Below are positions 37,584 through 49,372 of a stretch of 64,000 bases of DNA, piece by piece. A program made the position numbers and the translations under genes. How positions within the stretch are numbered: position 1 is the first letter of the stretch; every line of letters starts with the position of its first letter. The notes below the pieces were generated by a model, which saw nothing but the letters and a program-made list of their open reading frames with translations, did no database searches and was not told the origin of the DNA. The stretch spans positions 13,993,235-14,057,234 of the forward strand of contig JACAXG010000007.1 of assembly GCA_018881555.1 (NCBI GenBank), read 5' to 3'. The DNA comes from Amblyornis subalaris (taxonomy: Eukaryota; Chordata; Aves; Passeriformes; Ptilonorhynchidae).

Positions 37584-38045
37584 AACACTCAGAAAAAGGT
37601 AGTGAAAGTGTATTTTGTAGGCAGACAATATAAAGGGCTGTGAACAACATAGTCTGAATTATCTGGGGGTTTTGTTGCTTGGTTGGGTTTAACACTATAG
37701 TATTTTAGGCTCTTTGCTTGNTTCAAATGCACAAATTCATGACTTGACTGCACAAAAGATGCTACAATAAACCAGCTGAAGAACTGCTGTGGTAAGTCCA
37801 TGCATTCCTATGGTCTAGTTTTAAGTCTTTGTTATGTTGAGATGGTTATGCTGTGGAGTCTGATATTTTTGCACCCATTTAATAGCATTGGGCTTTGTTT
37901 AATCCCTTAGTTTGTTATGCTTATGGATTTATTATTCACACCAGTCTATCAGTACTTACCTGCCACATTTCTCTGTCTATTAAACAGACTTTCAGTTTAA
38001 GACATGATTTGTGCCTACTAAAGTCAATGTGATGCTTCTTCTNTT

Positions 38046-38172
38046 ACTTAGCATGGTTTAGTGGAGAGAACTCTGACTACAAATTAAGACTATGTCAATT
38101 TGTGTTCCTAATTTTTCTAGGTGTGTGTGATAATTAGGTATGTTATCCTGTGGTGTTTATTTCATCTGTGTT
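38046..38172 (+). repeat. Possible MIR/CORE-type tRNA-derived SINE relic
   Basis: The pieces follow the order and spacing of an amniote MIR-like SINE: TTAGCATGGTTTAGTGGAGAGAACTCTGAC (box A side), then TTCTAGGTGTGTGTGA (CORE side), then TTTCATCTGT. Similarity is patchy and judged by eye. It could be coincidence in AT-rich sequence. Confidence 0.35.
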
Positions 38173-39790
38173 ACTGCCTTCAGTTTTGGCCTACCTTTTT
38201 TTTTTTCAGACTGTAATGGCTTCAGGACACAGATTCTTGGTCTGTAAGACCCAAGTGTGAAAAATGTCCAAACTTCTGGTCTGCTCTAGCCCATGGAAAT
38301 GCACACACACATGGACAAAGTCTAATGTAAAATTTTATAGCTGAACCCTTGTGGACCTGCTGTTAGTATCCCTTCTTGAAGCCTTTTTGCTTTTTTTGCT
38401 ATAAATGTACAATTCCTCACATGTCTATTCATTTCTAAGTTGAGTTTTTAAGCAGACCAAACTAGAAGATGAGAAGAAAAATACTGTGATGGGATTTTGG
38501 AGTAGGAGGAAAAGGAGTGAAAAGTAGCCCTTATAAGCAAACAAAAAAGCATTGATTTCAACAGAGGAACCTGTCTGTGGAATTTTCTATGTACTCTACT
38601 CCATCGCAATAAGAGGAGCTAAGGCATCTTAGCATCTCAACTGCACCAAGACTTAAAAAAGTATGAACAGAGAAGCATCAGATAAGGTGCATATGAAGTC
38701 ATTTTCTTTATTAGTTTCTATGGTAACACACCACTACATAAAGCCAAGGAAGAAGTAGTCCACAAAATGCAGTGTTAATTCAACCATGTGAACAGTGTCA
38801 CTGTTTGTCTGATGTGTGAAGGCATAAGAAAATTGTAATATATAGTGGGANCAATCTAACTGTAAAATTAAGAGCTTGAATCTTGGAACCATAACACAGC
38901 AATCTATTGCTGTGATAAAGCAATTTGTATGGACTGGGAGATGGCACTGCTAGATATTGACCCCACATCGTTTCTCAAAAAGCTTATACCCTGTAACAGG
39001 AGTAATGAAAGCAAAATGAAAATCTTTTGCTGTGAAAGGAAGGTCTTTAACTCATAACTGGTGGAAAGGCTGGTAGAAGGGTAAGAGCAATAAATTATGC
39101 AGAGTAACTGGGGTCTTTTTTAAAGGTTTTCACACATCCAAATTAAGTTCAGTGGGACTTTGACAGGTCTGACATTGCTCTCAGGTTCCTGAATTGGAAG
39201 GCAGACTCTAAGGAAAAAATTCAGAATAGAATCTGCTGTATCTCTTTGGAATAATCTGAAAAACCCTCCCTGGTTATGCCTTGAAAAAGAACTTCCTCTT
39301 GTAGTTCCAGAAGGCAGTGCTACCTCTGTGACCAGGTCACTCTTGACAGTGACTTTAAGGCTGAATTGTCTGCTCAGAGACTACTTGCTCTTCTACTTTC
39401 TGGCAATCATACAATAAATTTCATCTCCTTAAATTGCTAATGTCCTACCTCTATATCTTAGCTGTTACATAATAGTCATTGTAAAGCCTTGGTATCTTAT
39501 TTCAGTGGCAGTTTTATTGAATTGCTTCACTGTTTCATGGAATCCCAGCTCTTTTGCTCTCCCACTCTCCACTTGGACTATTTGCCTTGTTTGCTTGTGC
39601 CAAGTGTCCTGGCCCTAAAATGTATGCCCATGGATGCATACAAGATAAGGAGATGAAAAAGTAAAAGTAAAAATCAAGACTTGTGGTCCTTCAGGGCAAC
39701 AACTAGAAACCAGACCTGGTATGCTAGGACACCTAAAATTAACAGTGGATAGTTTGAGCAAATGATTATTATACTCTATTGCAGAAGTAA

Positions 39791-39819
39791 TTATAAATNA
39801 ATTAGAAATTAATTTATAA
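39791..39819. repeat. Perfect AT-rich inverted repeat (13-bp arms, 3-nt loop)
   Basis: The left arm at 39,791-39,803 (TTATAAATNAATT) pairs with the right arm at 39,807-39,819 (AATTAATTTATAA) around AGA. The N would pair if it is T. It is likely a cruciform-prone AT palindrome rather than an RNA gene. Confidence 0.85.
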
Positions 39820-40068
39820 ATTTAATGTTCTTATCCTACCCTTTCAAATGTAATTAACCTTCTAATTCTATTAGAATGCGGAAATTTAAGGCTGATATTA
39901 GTAAGTGTTTATGTACATTCAGCAAAGGAAATCCCAGACCCAGCAATGTGAAAATTTTTTTTTTTTTCTTTGTAAATGCTTGGGAGTATATCCTAGTGAC
40001 TGTTATTTCTGTTTTGATTAGAGGAACAGAAGAAACTGAGAGATGGAAAATGTTACACCAACAAACAG

Positions 40069-40290
40069 GCCCATAGATCAGCTCTGTGGCATCCTCCCCA
40101 GTGAAGGTCTACTGACACCTGATGGGATGCACTTACTCAAACGGGAAAAAGGGTTTTAGTACAGGAGCTAGCAGGGCTCTTTAAACTAGTTTGAAAAGGG
40201 GGCAGGAACACAACTGGGCTTGTCAGTGATAAGCAATGGGATAGCATATCAAAACTTGAGGAACTGAGTGCTAGTGAGATCCCTAAATCT
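40069..40290 (+). mobile_element. CR1 LINE fragment, C-terminal end of ORF1 and ORF1/ORF2 junction, plus strand
   Basis: CACCTGATGGGATGCACTTA at 40,116 encodes DGMHL, the degenerate form of the DGIHL motif that carries the Asp and His of the CR1 ORF1 esterase domain. It is followed by CAGGAGCTAGCAGGGCTCTTTAAACTAG from 40,161 and a GAAAAGGGGGCAGGAA stretch, the usual end of ORF1 and start of the linker. The frame is lost after the motif. Both ends are vague, and similarity fades after about 40,290. The orientation is opposite to the ORF1 fragment at 43.8-44.7 kb. Confidence 0.72.
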
Positions 40291-43200
40291 GCTCAGGAGA
40301 TGTCGGCATAGTTATCTGATCAATAGTTGAGGAATCATCTCTCCTGTCAGCAATCTTTGCTATGAAGGGTACTTGAAAAGAGCTTTCTCTGTGATTCATG
40401 CATGTGACAGGCACTGAAGACTTCAGCAAATGCAGGTGTTTGCATCAGAATGATCAGAAGCAGGTAGAAAGATAGTGACTTCAGGACACTGATGTGTCAA
40501 AGAATAAAAAATGCCTAAACAATAATTCTCCTTTTGTCCCCTGAATCCTGCATTCTCAGTCATTTAGGTGTGATTGTATAAATTGGTATTGGTAGAGCTG
40601 GTAAGGTAAATGCTGAAAGGAAGCTGGTGGCCATGGCAGTTCTTAGGGAGGTGCAGTGAGTGCTTGGCCAGTCTAAGTTGCCCTGGTAGCAAAGGTGCAC
40701 ACCAGTCTGGTTCAGTTCCCTGCTTTTTTCCATGCTAGTGTTTGCCAGAAACAGCTAAAGTATTTTTGTTGTCTTTTTAAAGAATTAATTTCTTCCAAAC
40801 ATGGTTATAACCTACTAGAAAATGTGTGCCATAGCAGTGGCTGATATCGTAATTCAGCTAATCCAGTGATAAATAGGAAATCAGAAATTGAAGAACTTCT
40901 GATTCCACCGTCATCAGCTTCTGGATGGTGTGTACTCAAATGGCTTTCCTATGCTGGCTTGGGGAGGGATAGGTTCAATTAGCCAGTAAATGTCTTTGTG
41001 CTGGGGAGGAGTTGTATATCTTGGTAATTTTCAGAGCAAATTCTCCCTCTGTGTTAACTGTTTTGTGCTTTGCGTACAAAATCCTTTGAGGGACTGTTTC
41101 TGTAGACTCTTCTCTAGAAGTTACACTGCTGAAGATCCTTGTCATGTAATCTCTCTTGTGTCTGAGATAACCCTACTAGGGACAGACATAGCTTGCTTTC
41201 TACAGTAGCTAGCTTATAAAATCAGCAAAGAACTAGCACAGTGCAGCGTGACAAACAGGAGACCCAAGAAATGCCTTTTTTTCTTGGCAATGCAAACTGA
41301 ATCTCGTTGTCTTTATCTGTAATTTAGAGCTAAACTGTTTATGGGGACATAATCAGCCAGCCCTTAGTGCTAGACTGCCCCAATGAGCAATATTCTTCCT
41401 TTCTTAAGAAATCAAAATTGCAGTGTTTTAGGCAGGTTACTTCAGGACAAACCTATTCTTTCCTTTNATTATATTTCAACTATGTGTTGTTGTGGTTCTA
41501 AAGCCTTTCCAAGAATTTGCCTCCATACAACCAGCGGGACTGTTCTTTAAACCCATAGTAGGTTTAAAAATTGCCCTGCCCCCTTTCTTTAAGGATCTTT
41601 TTTAAATAGCTATCACTTTAGTCTAGCTTAAATGGTTGCCGTAGAAGTGTTGCTGAACAAATAGGTAGCAAACCCACAGGAACACATAGGGAACATATGC
41701 CCTGACCCACATGGAATCCAGGCTCTGACCTTGGTGCTGTGGTATCAGGTAATGTCAAATTCTGCCTTCTGAAATAGCTGCAGCTTGTTCCACAGCAGCA
41801 TGGGCATGTGGCCACTGGGTCACATCATATCATTTGGACCTGCCATATGGGTATTTAATTTATCCAGGTGGTTTTAGCCTTCTGTCTTCTGACACAATGA
41901 AAGATCATTGCAGACTCTGTGCAGCTCCCAAACCCCACTTCTACATGTGTCATAACTTCACAGACACCAAGCCTCTAGCCCATAAAAGATCACTTTAAGC
42001 TGTATTACTAAAACTGTGATAGGCTTCCCAGTGTAAAACCTGCTGGTGGTAAATGCATCATGGCACGAGTTTACATATGCGTAATTAAAATACAGCACAT
42101 AGGAAAACAGGGGCTGCAGCAGCTTCCTGTTCAGAAGGAATATCATAAAGGGTGCTGAGTCCTTATTTTGCTTTCTGTGGTCATTACAGTCATCTAACAA
42201 AGTGAATTATTTAAAGTATTTATAAAGCAGCAAAATATTCACAGAAATTGTTTAAGGTACTTTAAATATTTATGGAAATAATGACAATTTTCATCTGTCA
42301 CCCTAAAAATGGTGCTGATCATTGCTCAAGATCTGTAGTACTTGAAACTGTCTGGCACCCTGAGNAGAGCAGGGAGAGAAGCCATTTATTTCTCTCCTAC
42401 ATAGATTAAGAAAATTGTGCATACAATTGTCCATATGTAGCAAACTACCAAGTAGTGTCTGTGATGACTTAGGAAAAGCAAGCTGTTTTTCTTTTNAAAT
42501 AACAAAAAAGCAAGCCCTACCTTAAGCTCGATAAGTCTTTCAAACACCTCTTGTATTTTGGTAATGTAGAGTCAAAATAATCAATATGCAAGGCAACAAG
42601 GGTGAGTCTATTAAAGCCTAATCTTCTGGGGAGGGGATATGGTGTGTGTAGAGAAATGGCTGCAAAAGTATCTTTTCAATTTTGAAACATGGCCCTGTGG
42701 TGTAAAGCTGCTGTCNCAGATATGCTTGATCATCACCGCTTCTTGTCCCACTGAGTCAGCTTCCCCATTATCAGTGGTATGGGATGGTGTGGGGCAGACT
42801 GAGGCTCCCTAGGCACCTTCTGATGTATCAGACAGAGCAGTGGACTTCAGCAATCCCTGGATGAGATGCCCCAGGGGTTCCAATTACAGCCACTCTTTCA
42901 GGGACTTTGTTGCTGCACTGTAAATGCGTACTCAAGGATTGGCAGATACATCTGTGCCTGGATTTACTTTTAACTGTGGAATTGTGCTCCTTTTGGTGCT
43001 AATAGCAAAAAAATGGCCTCATCCTTCAGAGCATTCACTTACATAAGCTCTGAAGATAGCTGGGGCTCTCTGGGCCTGCATTTCTCTTCTAAGTAAAAGT
43101 GTACTTTCCTTGATAAANTAGTATCATTGAAATGGATTCTATAGTCTTAAGGCTGTGTGCACTGCTCTTCTAGTCTGCTGCCTTTGCACTTCTGGGAAAG

Positions 43201-43799
43201 CTGATTGGTTTTCTGAGCAATCTAGAGACCTTTCTTCAGGGTGACAGCAGATTGAAGACTTTAACATGGTGGTGTGGTATTTGGAGGACTAACATGGTGA
43301 AGGTCCTGTTGTTATTCATTAAAAATATAAGGTTGTTTTTTTTTTTTTTTAAATCAACTTCAAAAGCAGCTGAGAATTTGACTCAGAAAAATGCTGCATA
43401 ACATCCAGAAACAGCGCTCTTTTTACAGTACATTACAATANGCTTTTTGAGGCATCATAGCCTAGTCAAACTGCTAATACTTAGGGCTAAGAATGAAGTT
43501 TTTGTTTAACAACATGCCCATGCTTTGCTAAACTGGGGAGGAAAAAGGAAGCTTGATTTCAATAAGTAAACATAAATTATTTGCATCGTGAACAAAACAA
43601 ACACTCAAAATATAACACTTTTAGTCAAAATTACCATGTGTTTATGCTTATTTTTGACTAAGTACAAACTCTAGCGCAAAAATGTTGCTGTGGTGCTTTT
43701 CTCATTTCTCTCTCATCGAACTAATTCCCAGATTTTGTCTAGATTTTTAGGATCATCCAGAAAACAGGCTGGGTAAGCTAAGTCAAGCAAGTTACTACN
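40291..43799. other. Non-coding spacer between oppositely oriented CR1 ORF1 pieces
   Basis: The sequence is unique, and GC-richer at about 42,700-42,960, where I recognise no element. If the two CR1 pieces were once one element, this spacer is the inverted segment. Confidence 0.5.
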
Positions 43800-44690
43800 T
43801 GTGATGGGGGAAACTAAAGTTTATTTTGAGGACACCAGGCTTGGAGCCAGCTATTGATCTGTATGACTTTTCCTGTCTCTACTCCCAGCATTCACAGCAA
43901 CTGTCGGGATAGAGGAATGCACAATTTGTGCTCCGGATGCTTCAACCAGTGTCCCAGGGTCTTGAGGTTACTCCTGATTTTTCTCAGAGCTCTTGTTGGG
44001 ACTTGAACAGGGCACACTTCCCTATGGGTTGTGTCTGCTTGTCCTATTGGGCCCTCTGTTCCTTTCAGAAGGGAACTGCCCTTCTTGTTTTCTTGACTGA
44101 GCTGGTTGTGATCTAGGAGATGGAGGAATTGCCTAGGGTGAGGCAGTCTAAACTTCATGATGGATTTTCCTTATTGTCATTGGCCTGGTCCCCAAGTGCC
44201 TGTTGTGTCAGGTGAGGTAGGCTGGGAGGTATTTGCCTGCTGCCCTGAGCAGAAACCTCTTCCCATTCCCCTTCTCTCCTTGGTCCATCCCTGCCTGGTG
44301 GTGAGAGGGCAGAGGATCCTTGGCTTTTGGTGGTGCAGCTGGTGGTACATTTTTCTCAGGGATAGCAGAATATGCCTCNACCAGTCAATTTCATTCTCAG
44401 GGTCCCTGAGGCTCCCTAGCCTTTCCAATGCCTCCCTTAGCTCTGCCGCCAGACTGAGCAGATTGTCNGCCTGGTCACACCTGGACAGCTGCTGTCTCTA
44501 CTGACCTCTGATACCAGATATCAGGCTCTGGCCCTGGCTGCAGCCTGAGGCCTGGGCAGTTGCCTGTTTTCATGGAAACTTTGTCTGTGTCACCACATCC
44601 TTTCTGGTGAGTTCAGAGGATGTATCTCCTGGTTGCCCCACTCCCTAGGGGCTGCTTTTGTATGTGTGTGGGTGGCCACCATTGCTCCCA
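43800..44690 (-). mobile_element. CR1 LINE fragment, ORF1 region, minus strand
   Basis: Read on the minus strand, this matches the 5' (ORF1) part of bird CR1 elements. Minus-strand frames include ERLGSLRDPENEIDW (within 44,177-44,428), then GSSLLKGTEGPIGQAD and VPTRALRKIRSNLKTLGHWLK (within 43,892-44,158). The fragment continues at nucleotide level to the Asn-Ser-Trp-Leu-Gln-type stretch at about 43,830-43,860 (plus-strand AGCCAGCTATTGATCTGTATGA). CR1 ORF1 carries a coiled-coil or zinc-finger N-terminal part and an SGNH/esterase-like domain. This piece spans the middle to near the end of it. It is split by stops and N bases and is non-functional. The sequence is GC-rich compared with its flanks. 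The upper limit is approximate. No RT part follows in the same orientation. Confidence 0.8.
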
Positions 44691-47600
44691 TTATCAGTGT
44701 TNTTGTAAAATATGATCAATATCTAATGACAGAGTTTGGCTTGTAATTTCCAAATAACACAGTCAGGAGCAATTCTTGATCGTGCATTGTCAGTTTTAAT
44801 CTTTGATGGTGAAGAACTTTTCAAAGTATGCCCTTAATGGAAGTAATGGTCATTGTGTAAAAATAAAAGCGGGTTTCTATATTGGGAGGTAAAAAAAGGC
44901 AGAGTTGTACTTGCCCTTGTCTCTTATACTTTGGTGTTTGGAATTACAAGGATGTTGCTTGCCAATAATCTGGTTGACAGTCACCTTTTGAAGGTTAGTG
45001 CTTCCCAATAGCCGGCAGAAAGCCCAATCAGGAAGGAGAAATATATAAGCTTCCTCCTTAATTTGCAAGGACATCTGCTGAATTTCTAGGTTTAGAGAAG
45101 AAAATTGAGAAAATAAGTGGATGGTTAAGTACTAGGCATCAGGCAGGGATTTGAGGAGAGAAAACGAATGGATACTTTGAGATGCTGAGAAGATAAGGTA
45201 TCTTTGAAGGTTGACCCTTCATTAGTCCATCAGTTGTGTTGACAAGTGCTTTCTCTCTGTGTCAGGAACATATTATGCTTTTCCTTTCATCTTTCTAGGT
45301 ACTGATAAACACCATTAAAAATATTCTTTCTGCTCTGTGCCACTATATATGTGATTATAGTGACAGCATGTCAGCCTGTATGACAGGCCAAGGAGTAATA
45401 GATTGGTGAAAATTATACGTATTGCTGTAAAAAAAGTCACCTTTTCTGTGTGACGTGACATCACAGGGCCATGTTACCTCTCCCAGGCTGACTGTTTTGA
45501 GTTAGGGTGGTTTGTGTTCTAAGTTTCTAACCATATTTTGTTACCTGCTCCATGCAAGGGCCATCTGGAAGGGTTATCCCTGCTTCAAGCACGGGAATAA
45601 GGCAGCATAATAGCATATCCTTCTGTTTCAGTCAGGGAACAAAACTACATTATGCAGGAAAAAGAAGAGCCTTTGAATTTTTAGATGCATCCTAAGTGAT
45701 GAATCATAGCACATCAGTTTGGATACTGAGCTGTGCAAGCAATGCTACAAGCTCAGTTCAGGCTAATCTCTCAAATATTTGGATAGGTTTTTTTCTTTTT
45801 AATTTAATACTTGATCTTGAACCAATTTGTAGCAAATTTTTGCAACCTTCACAGTCCATCTTCTATCTGAGACCTTCAAGTGTCTGCATTGGTGTTGTAC
45901 ACGAGAGTGTTGACTTGATTCTTTTAAAAATTATTTTTGTCATGGGTAATGAATGTAATCTAGTTCTGCTCAGGTTAATGAGAGCTTGTTTCTGATTTGA
46001 ATGGCCAAAGCCATGAAAGCCAATTGTAACACTCAGGCTTGGATCAGCTATGAGTGCAAATATGTAAGCATGCAGGAGTCGAGTGACATCTAAGTTATCA
46101 CCTTTTCGTGTCTGAGGAGTCAGATGAACTACAACTCCTGTACTTTGTCCCCAAAAAGAAAAAGGTGNGTGGTTTTTTTTTTCCCTGTTTTTTCAGCCCA
46201 GAACAAAAGTGTAACNGAATAAAAACAGTAAAAGTTCAGTATAACGAGGAGTGACTTGAAAACTAACCCTACCTAAAAATATTTAACGGGTTTAGAGGCA
46301 GCATTCCATTAAAGTATTAATCCTTATGTACAGCCATACTCCTTGTCTACCTCTTCCCCTCCACCTAAGATGTCTAAGCCTGGGGAGTTTTTTCTTGTAT
46401 TTAAGAAAATCTGCACCTGTTATTAAATATGTTTAATTTCTGACCCAGTTTTGTCTTGTTTTTCTTTGCTGTTAGAAACAAAGAAAGAAAAAGCTACGTG
46501 TTTTCAGAAAAAAACTATCTAAGATCAGCGATTTCTTTTTGTCAGTAAGACAACCAAGGAAAATAAANGTTTCCATGATTCCAAGCATGAGTGCTTGGAA
46601 ATTTTTGGTGACNCTTTAAATCATGAAAATAGTTGTAAGATGCATGCCTCTTCAGTTAGCTAAGTGCTAACTTTTCTTGGGAAGAAATAAAGTCATATGA
46701 TCCTATGGATGCTTGAAGTTTTATGCAGGGCATCGACAATGGTCCCAGTTTTAAGTGGTATGGCCTTTACCCATTAATAAACATGNCATGGCCAAAGCGC
46801 TCTGGTGAGAAGGATTTTTTAATATTTTTTTTATTATTGTTTATTTTGAAGGGTTCGTTGTGCTACTGATTGTGTTTAGGGGGTAGTTTTTTTTCTTGTC
46901 TCTTCCAAGTACAACTGCTTGATTCCAATATATATGGTGATGAATTAGANAAGGTCTGTTGTTTCTCTCTCCATATCTGGTTACCTCTTACTTCAGAAAG
47001 GCAAGAGAACCTTTCCTTTACCTTCTGTATGCATGATAATTTTGCAAACCAAGAAAAAAGTGAAGNAAACCAGCTTATAAATCCTATCTTTGACTTGAAT
47101 TAGGATGAAAGAAAAATTTGCTTTTTAGTTAATTTATTTCCCAAGACTCNTCTTGGAATCAGCTTTTTCTCACAGCTGATTGCTGTTAAGCAGTTCTAGG
47201 AGGATAAATTCAACTTATGTTTTAGAACTTGGCGATTTCCAATGATTTATTCCCAGATGAAGTACAGAAACACCCCTATTGCTAAGTCAGCAGATCTTGC
47301 TTACAGATTTCCCAGCAGGCTCAACGCATGCAGAGGGCAGGTCTGATTTGCAGAAACACAGCTGAATGCTGGACACTTCCTTGTTTATTCGTGACCTGTT
47401 GTCTTATTCCACTGGAAATGTGACAGGAGTTTTCCCCTTGTTCTGACTTANTGAATTTATTTTGATGACATTTTAGTTTCCAACCTCAGGTGAGAGAGAG
47501 TTATTCAGGCAAAATGGAGGAAAACAAATAGCGAAGTTGGAAAGGCATATTTTGATGTCTTGTCTTTAACAGGTTTCAGTAAAAAGTAATTGCCAAAGTT

Positions 47601-49261
47601 GTAGCATGGGATCGTGACAGGTTAGCAGAGGGTTGTGCCAGTTACAAGATACACAAGAACTGGTATGAATTACAAAGAAGCCTGAACTGTAAAACATGTA
47701 GCTCAGAGATGATAGTCTAAAAAACTACAAATTTGTCAAGGTTACAACGACAAGAGAGTAGGGCAGCCACACATACAATAACAATTTAAAATAACTTAGT
47801 TATTTAGGTCAAACCTATCAAGAGAATAAATGCAGTGCAATGCCAAGCAGTTTAAATAGATCCCCACGTCTCGTGTCCAGGAAGGACAGTTGTCTGACTT
47901 AGAGTAATTCAGCTCCAATATGAGCATAACACCTCTTGGCAACCAATGTGTGCATATGTTACAGATATTATTTGCATTTGTGGGGTGGGGTTTTTTTATT
48001 GGTATGCATCACTGACTACAAGCCTTCAAGAGCTGANTAATACTTCTAAACCTTGTCTAAGAATGTAGTCCTTTCTGAAAAAAATGGAAATATAGGTATG
48101 AAGCACTAAACACTGATTCTCCTGTGATNAAGGCAAGCTGTTAATGGAGGCATAGAAAGCCTAAAATGTTCAAGGATACTTCTGGCGGTTTTAATGGTAT
48201 AGATGCAAATAACGTATTTCCTGAAACAGGCTCAGATCAGCACAGAAAATGTACTCAAGTATGCATTCAAATCTTAACCGTGGTTTGTTTTTGGTTGGTT
48301 GGTTGTGTTTTTTTTTTTTCTTAAAGTAATGGGTTTAATTTCCAAGAGTTTAATATCAGGAAGGAGTCTGAGTGTAAGAGAGATACAGTATCTTCAGCAA
48401 GACAGTTAAAATGAGTACATATTGTTGAAAGTACTTAAGGTCATTATTTTTTTTTTACAGTGGAAAAAAACTCTACCCCAAAGACCCAAATTCCGACATG
48501 CAAGTTGAACATAAATCCTAGCCATCTGGGAAATCGGAACTGTTCCAACAGTGTGATGGCACCACAAAGGGATTTGGAGAGCAAACTGCTTTCTGATTAG
48601 CTTCCATGCCTCCAGGGCTTGTCTTATTTTGTCTCTGGTGAGGACAAGGGCTCAGAGACTGCCNCTGCAAAAGGCTGTCTCCTGACTTCAAGGAAGGCTT
48701 TGCACTTCACACAGTGCTTAAACAAATCATCTTTAACAGGCTTCTTCAGTAAGAACAGTGTTTCAGGGACAGCCAGAAGGTATTCTACAAGGCAGTGTTA
48801 GCCCCAAAGCGAGGGAACAATTAAAGTACACCTTTTAAAAAGTTTTTATTTGAGTAGAGATAGGTGTTGCGTTGTTTTTAATGAAATCTTCAATGTAAAC
48901 TCATTTTCAATACCAGAAGCTACTTTTCACTTGCAGAAGATCAGAAGTGTGTTGAGTGCAGAAGCCTAGGGAAAAACTCTCTAATTACATGTGACATGGT
49001 TTCAGTTACCCACTTTGAGGATTAGAATGCCAAGGNTGGAGCTACAAATCTGTGACCCCAAATGTTTAAGTATTTTTACTAACTTGTCAAACAATGTCAG
49101 GAAATTTTAGCAGCAGCAGGGGTCCACCAGAGTGTTTCTGCTACTGTGCTGAAAAACTGTGCTAATGAAAATGATACTATTAGGTTTGTCACTGTAAAGT
49201 TGAGTTTGCCACCAATGTGAGTCTCGGGGGGGAAAGTCAGAGGACAAATCATCCTCACTGC
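44691..49261. other. Non-coding AT-rich stretch
   Basis: I see no gene or interspersed repeat that I can name. Frames are short and interrupted by N bases. Confidence 0.55.
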
Positions 49262-49372
49262 ATTAAAAAGGTCTATAAATAAGTTAAATCAACAATAGCN
49301 GTAAATTGCCCACAAATGCTCTATGATCACTTTTTTATTTTCAGGAGGTCTCTAAACACTAAACCCTTAATG
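49262..49372 (+). repeat. Diverged direct repeat, copy 1 (unidentified family)
   Basis: This segment and one at 51,772-51,873 share ATAAATAAGTTAAATCAACA, then GTAAATTNCCCACAAATGCT and CTATGANCAC, a T-rich run, and AGGAGGTCTNTAAACA. They lie in the same orientation about 2.5 kb apart. Each copy has a pyrimidine run followed by CAG/GAGGTCT, which resembles a splice acceptor. The copies differ by substitutions and small indels. I do not recognise the family. Confidence 0.85.

Larger units (their letters stand above)
31654..40068. other. Non-coding AT-rich stretch
   Basis: It contains short tandem duplications (34.3, 36.1 and 36.3 kb), a possible SINE relic at 38.05 kb and an AT palindrome at 39.8 kb. 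I find no supportable gene. Confidence 0.55.
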
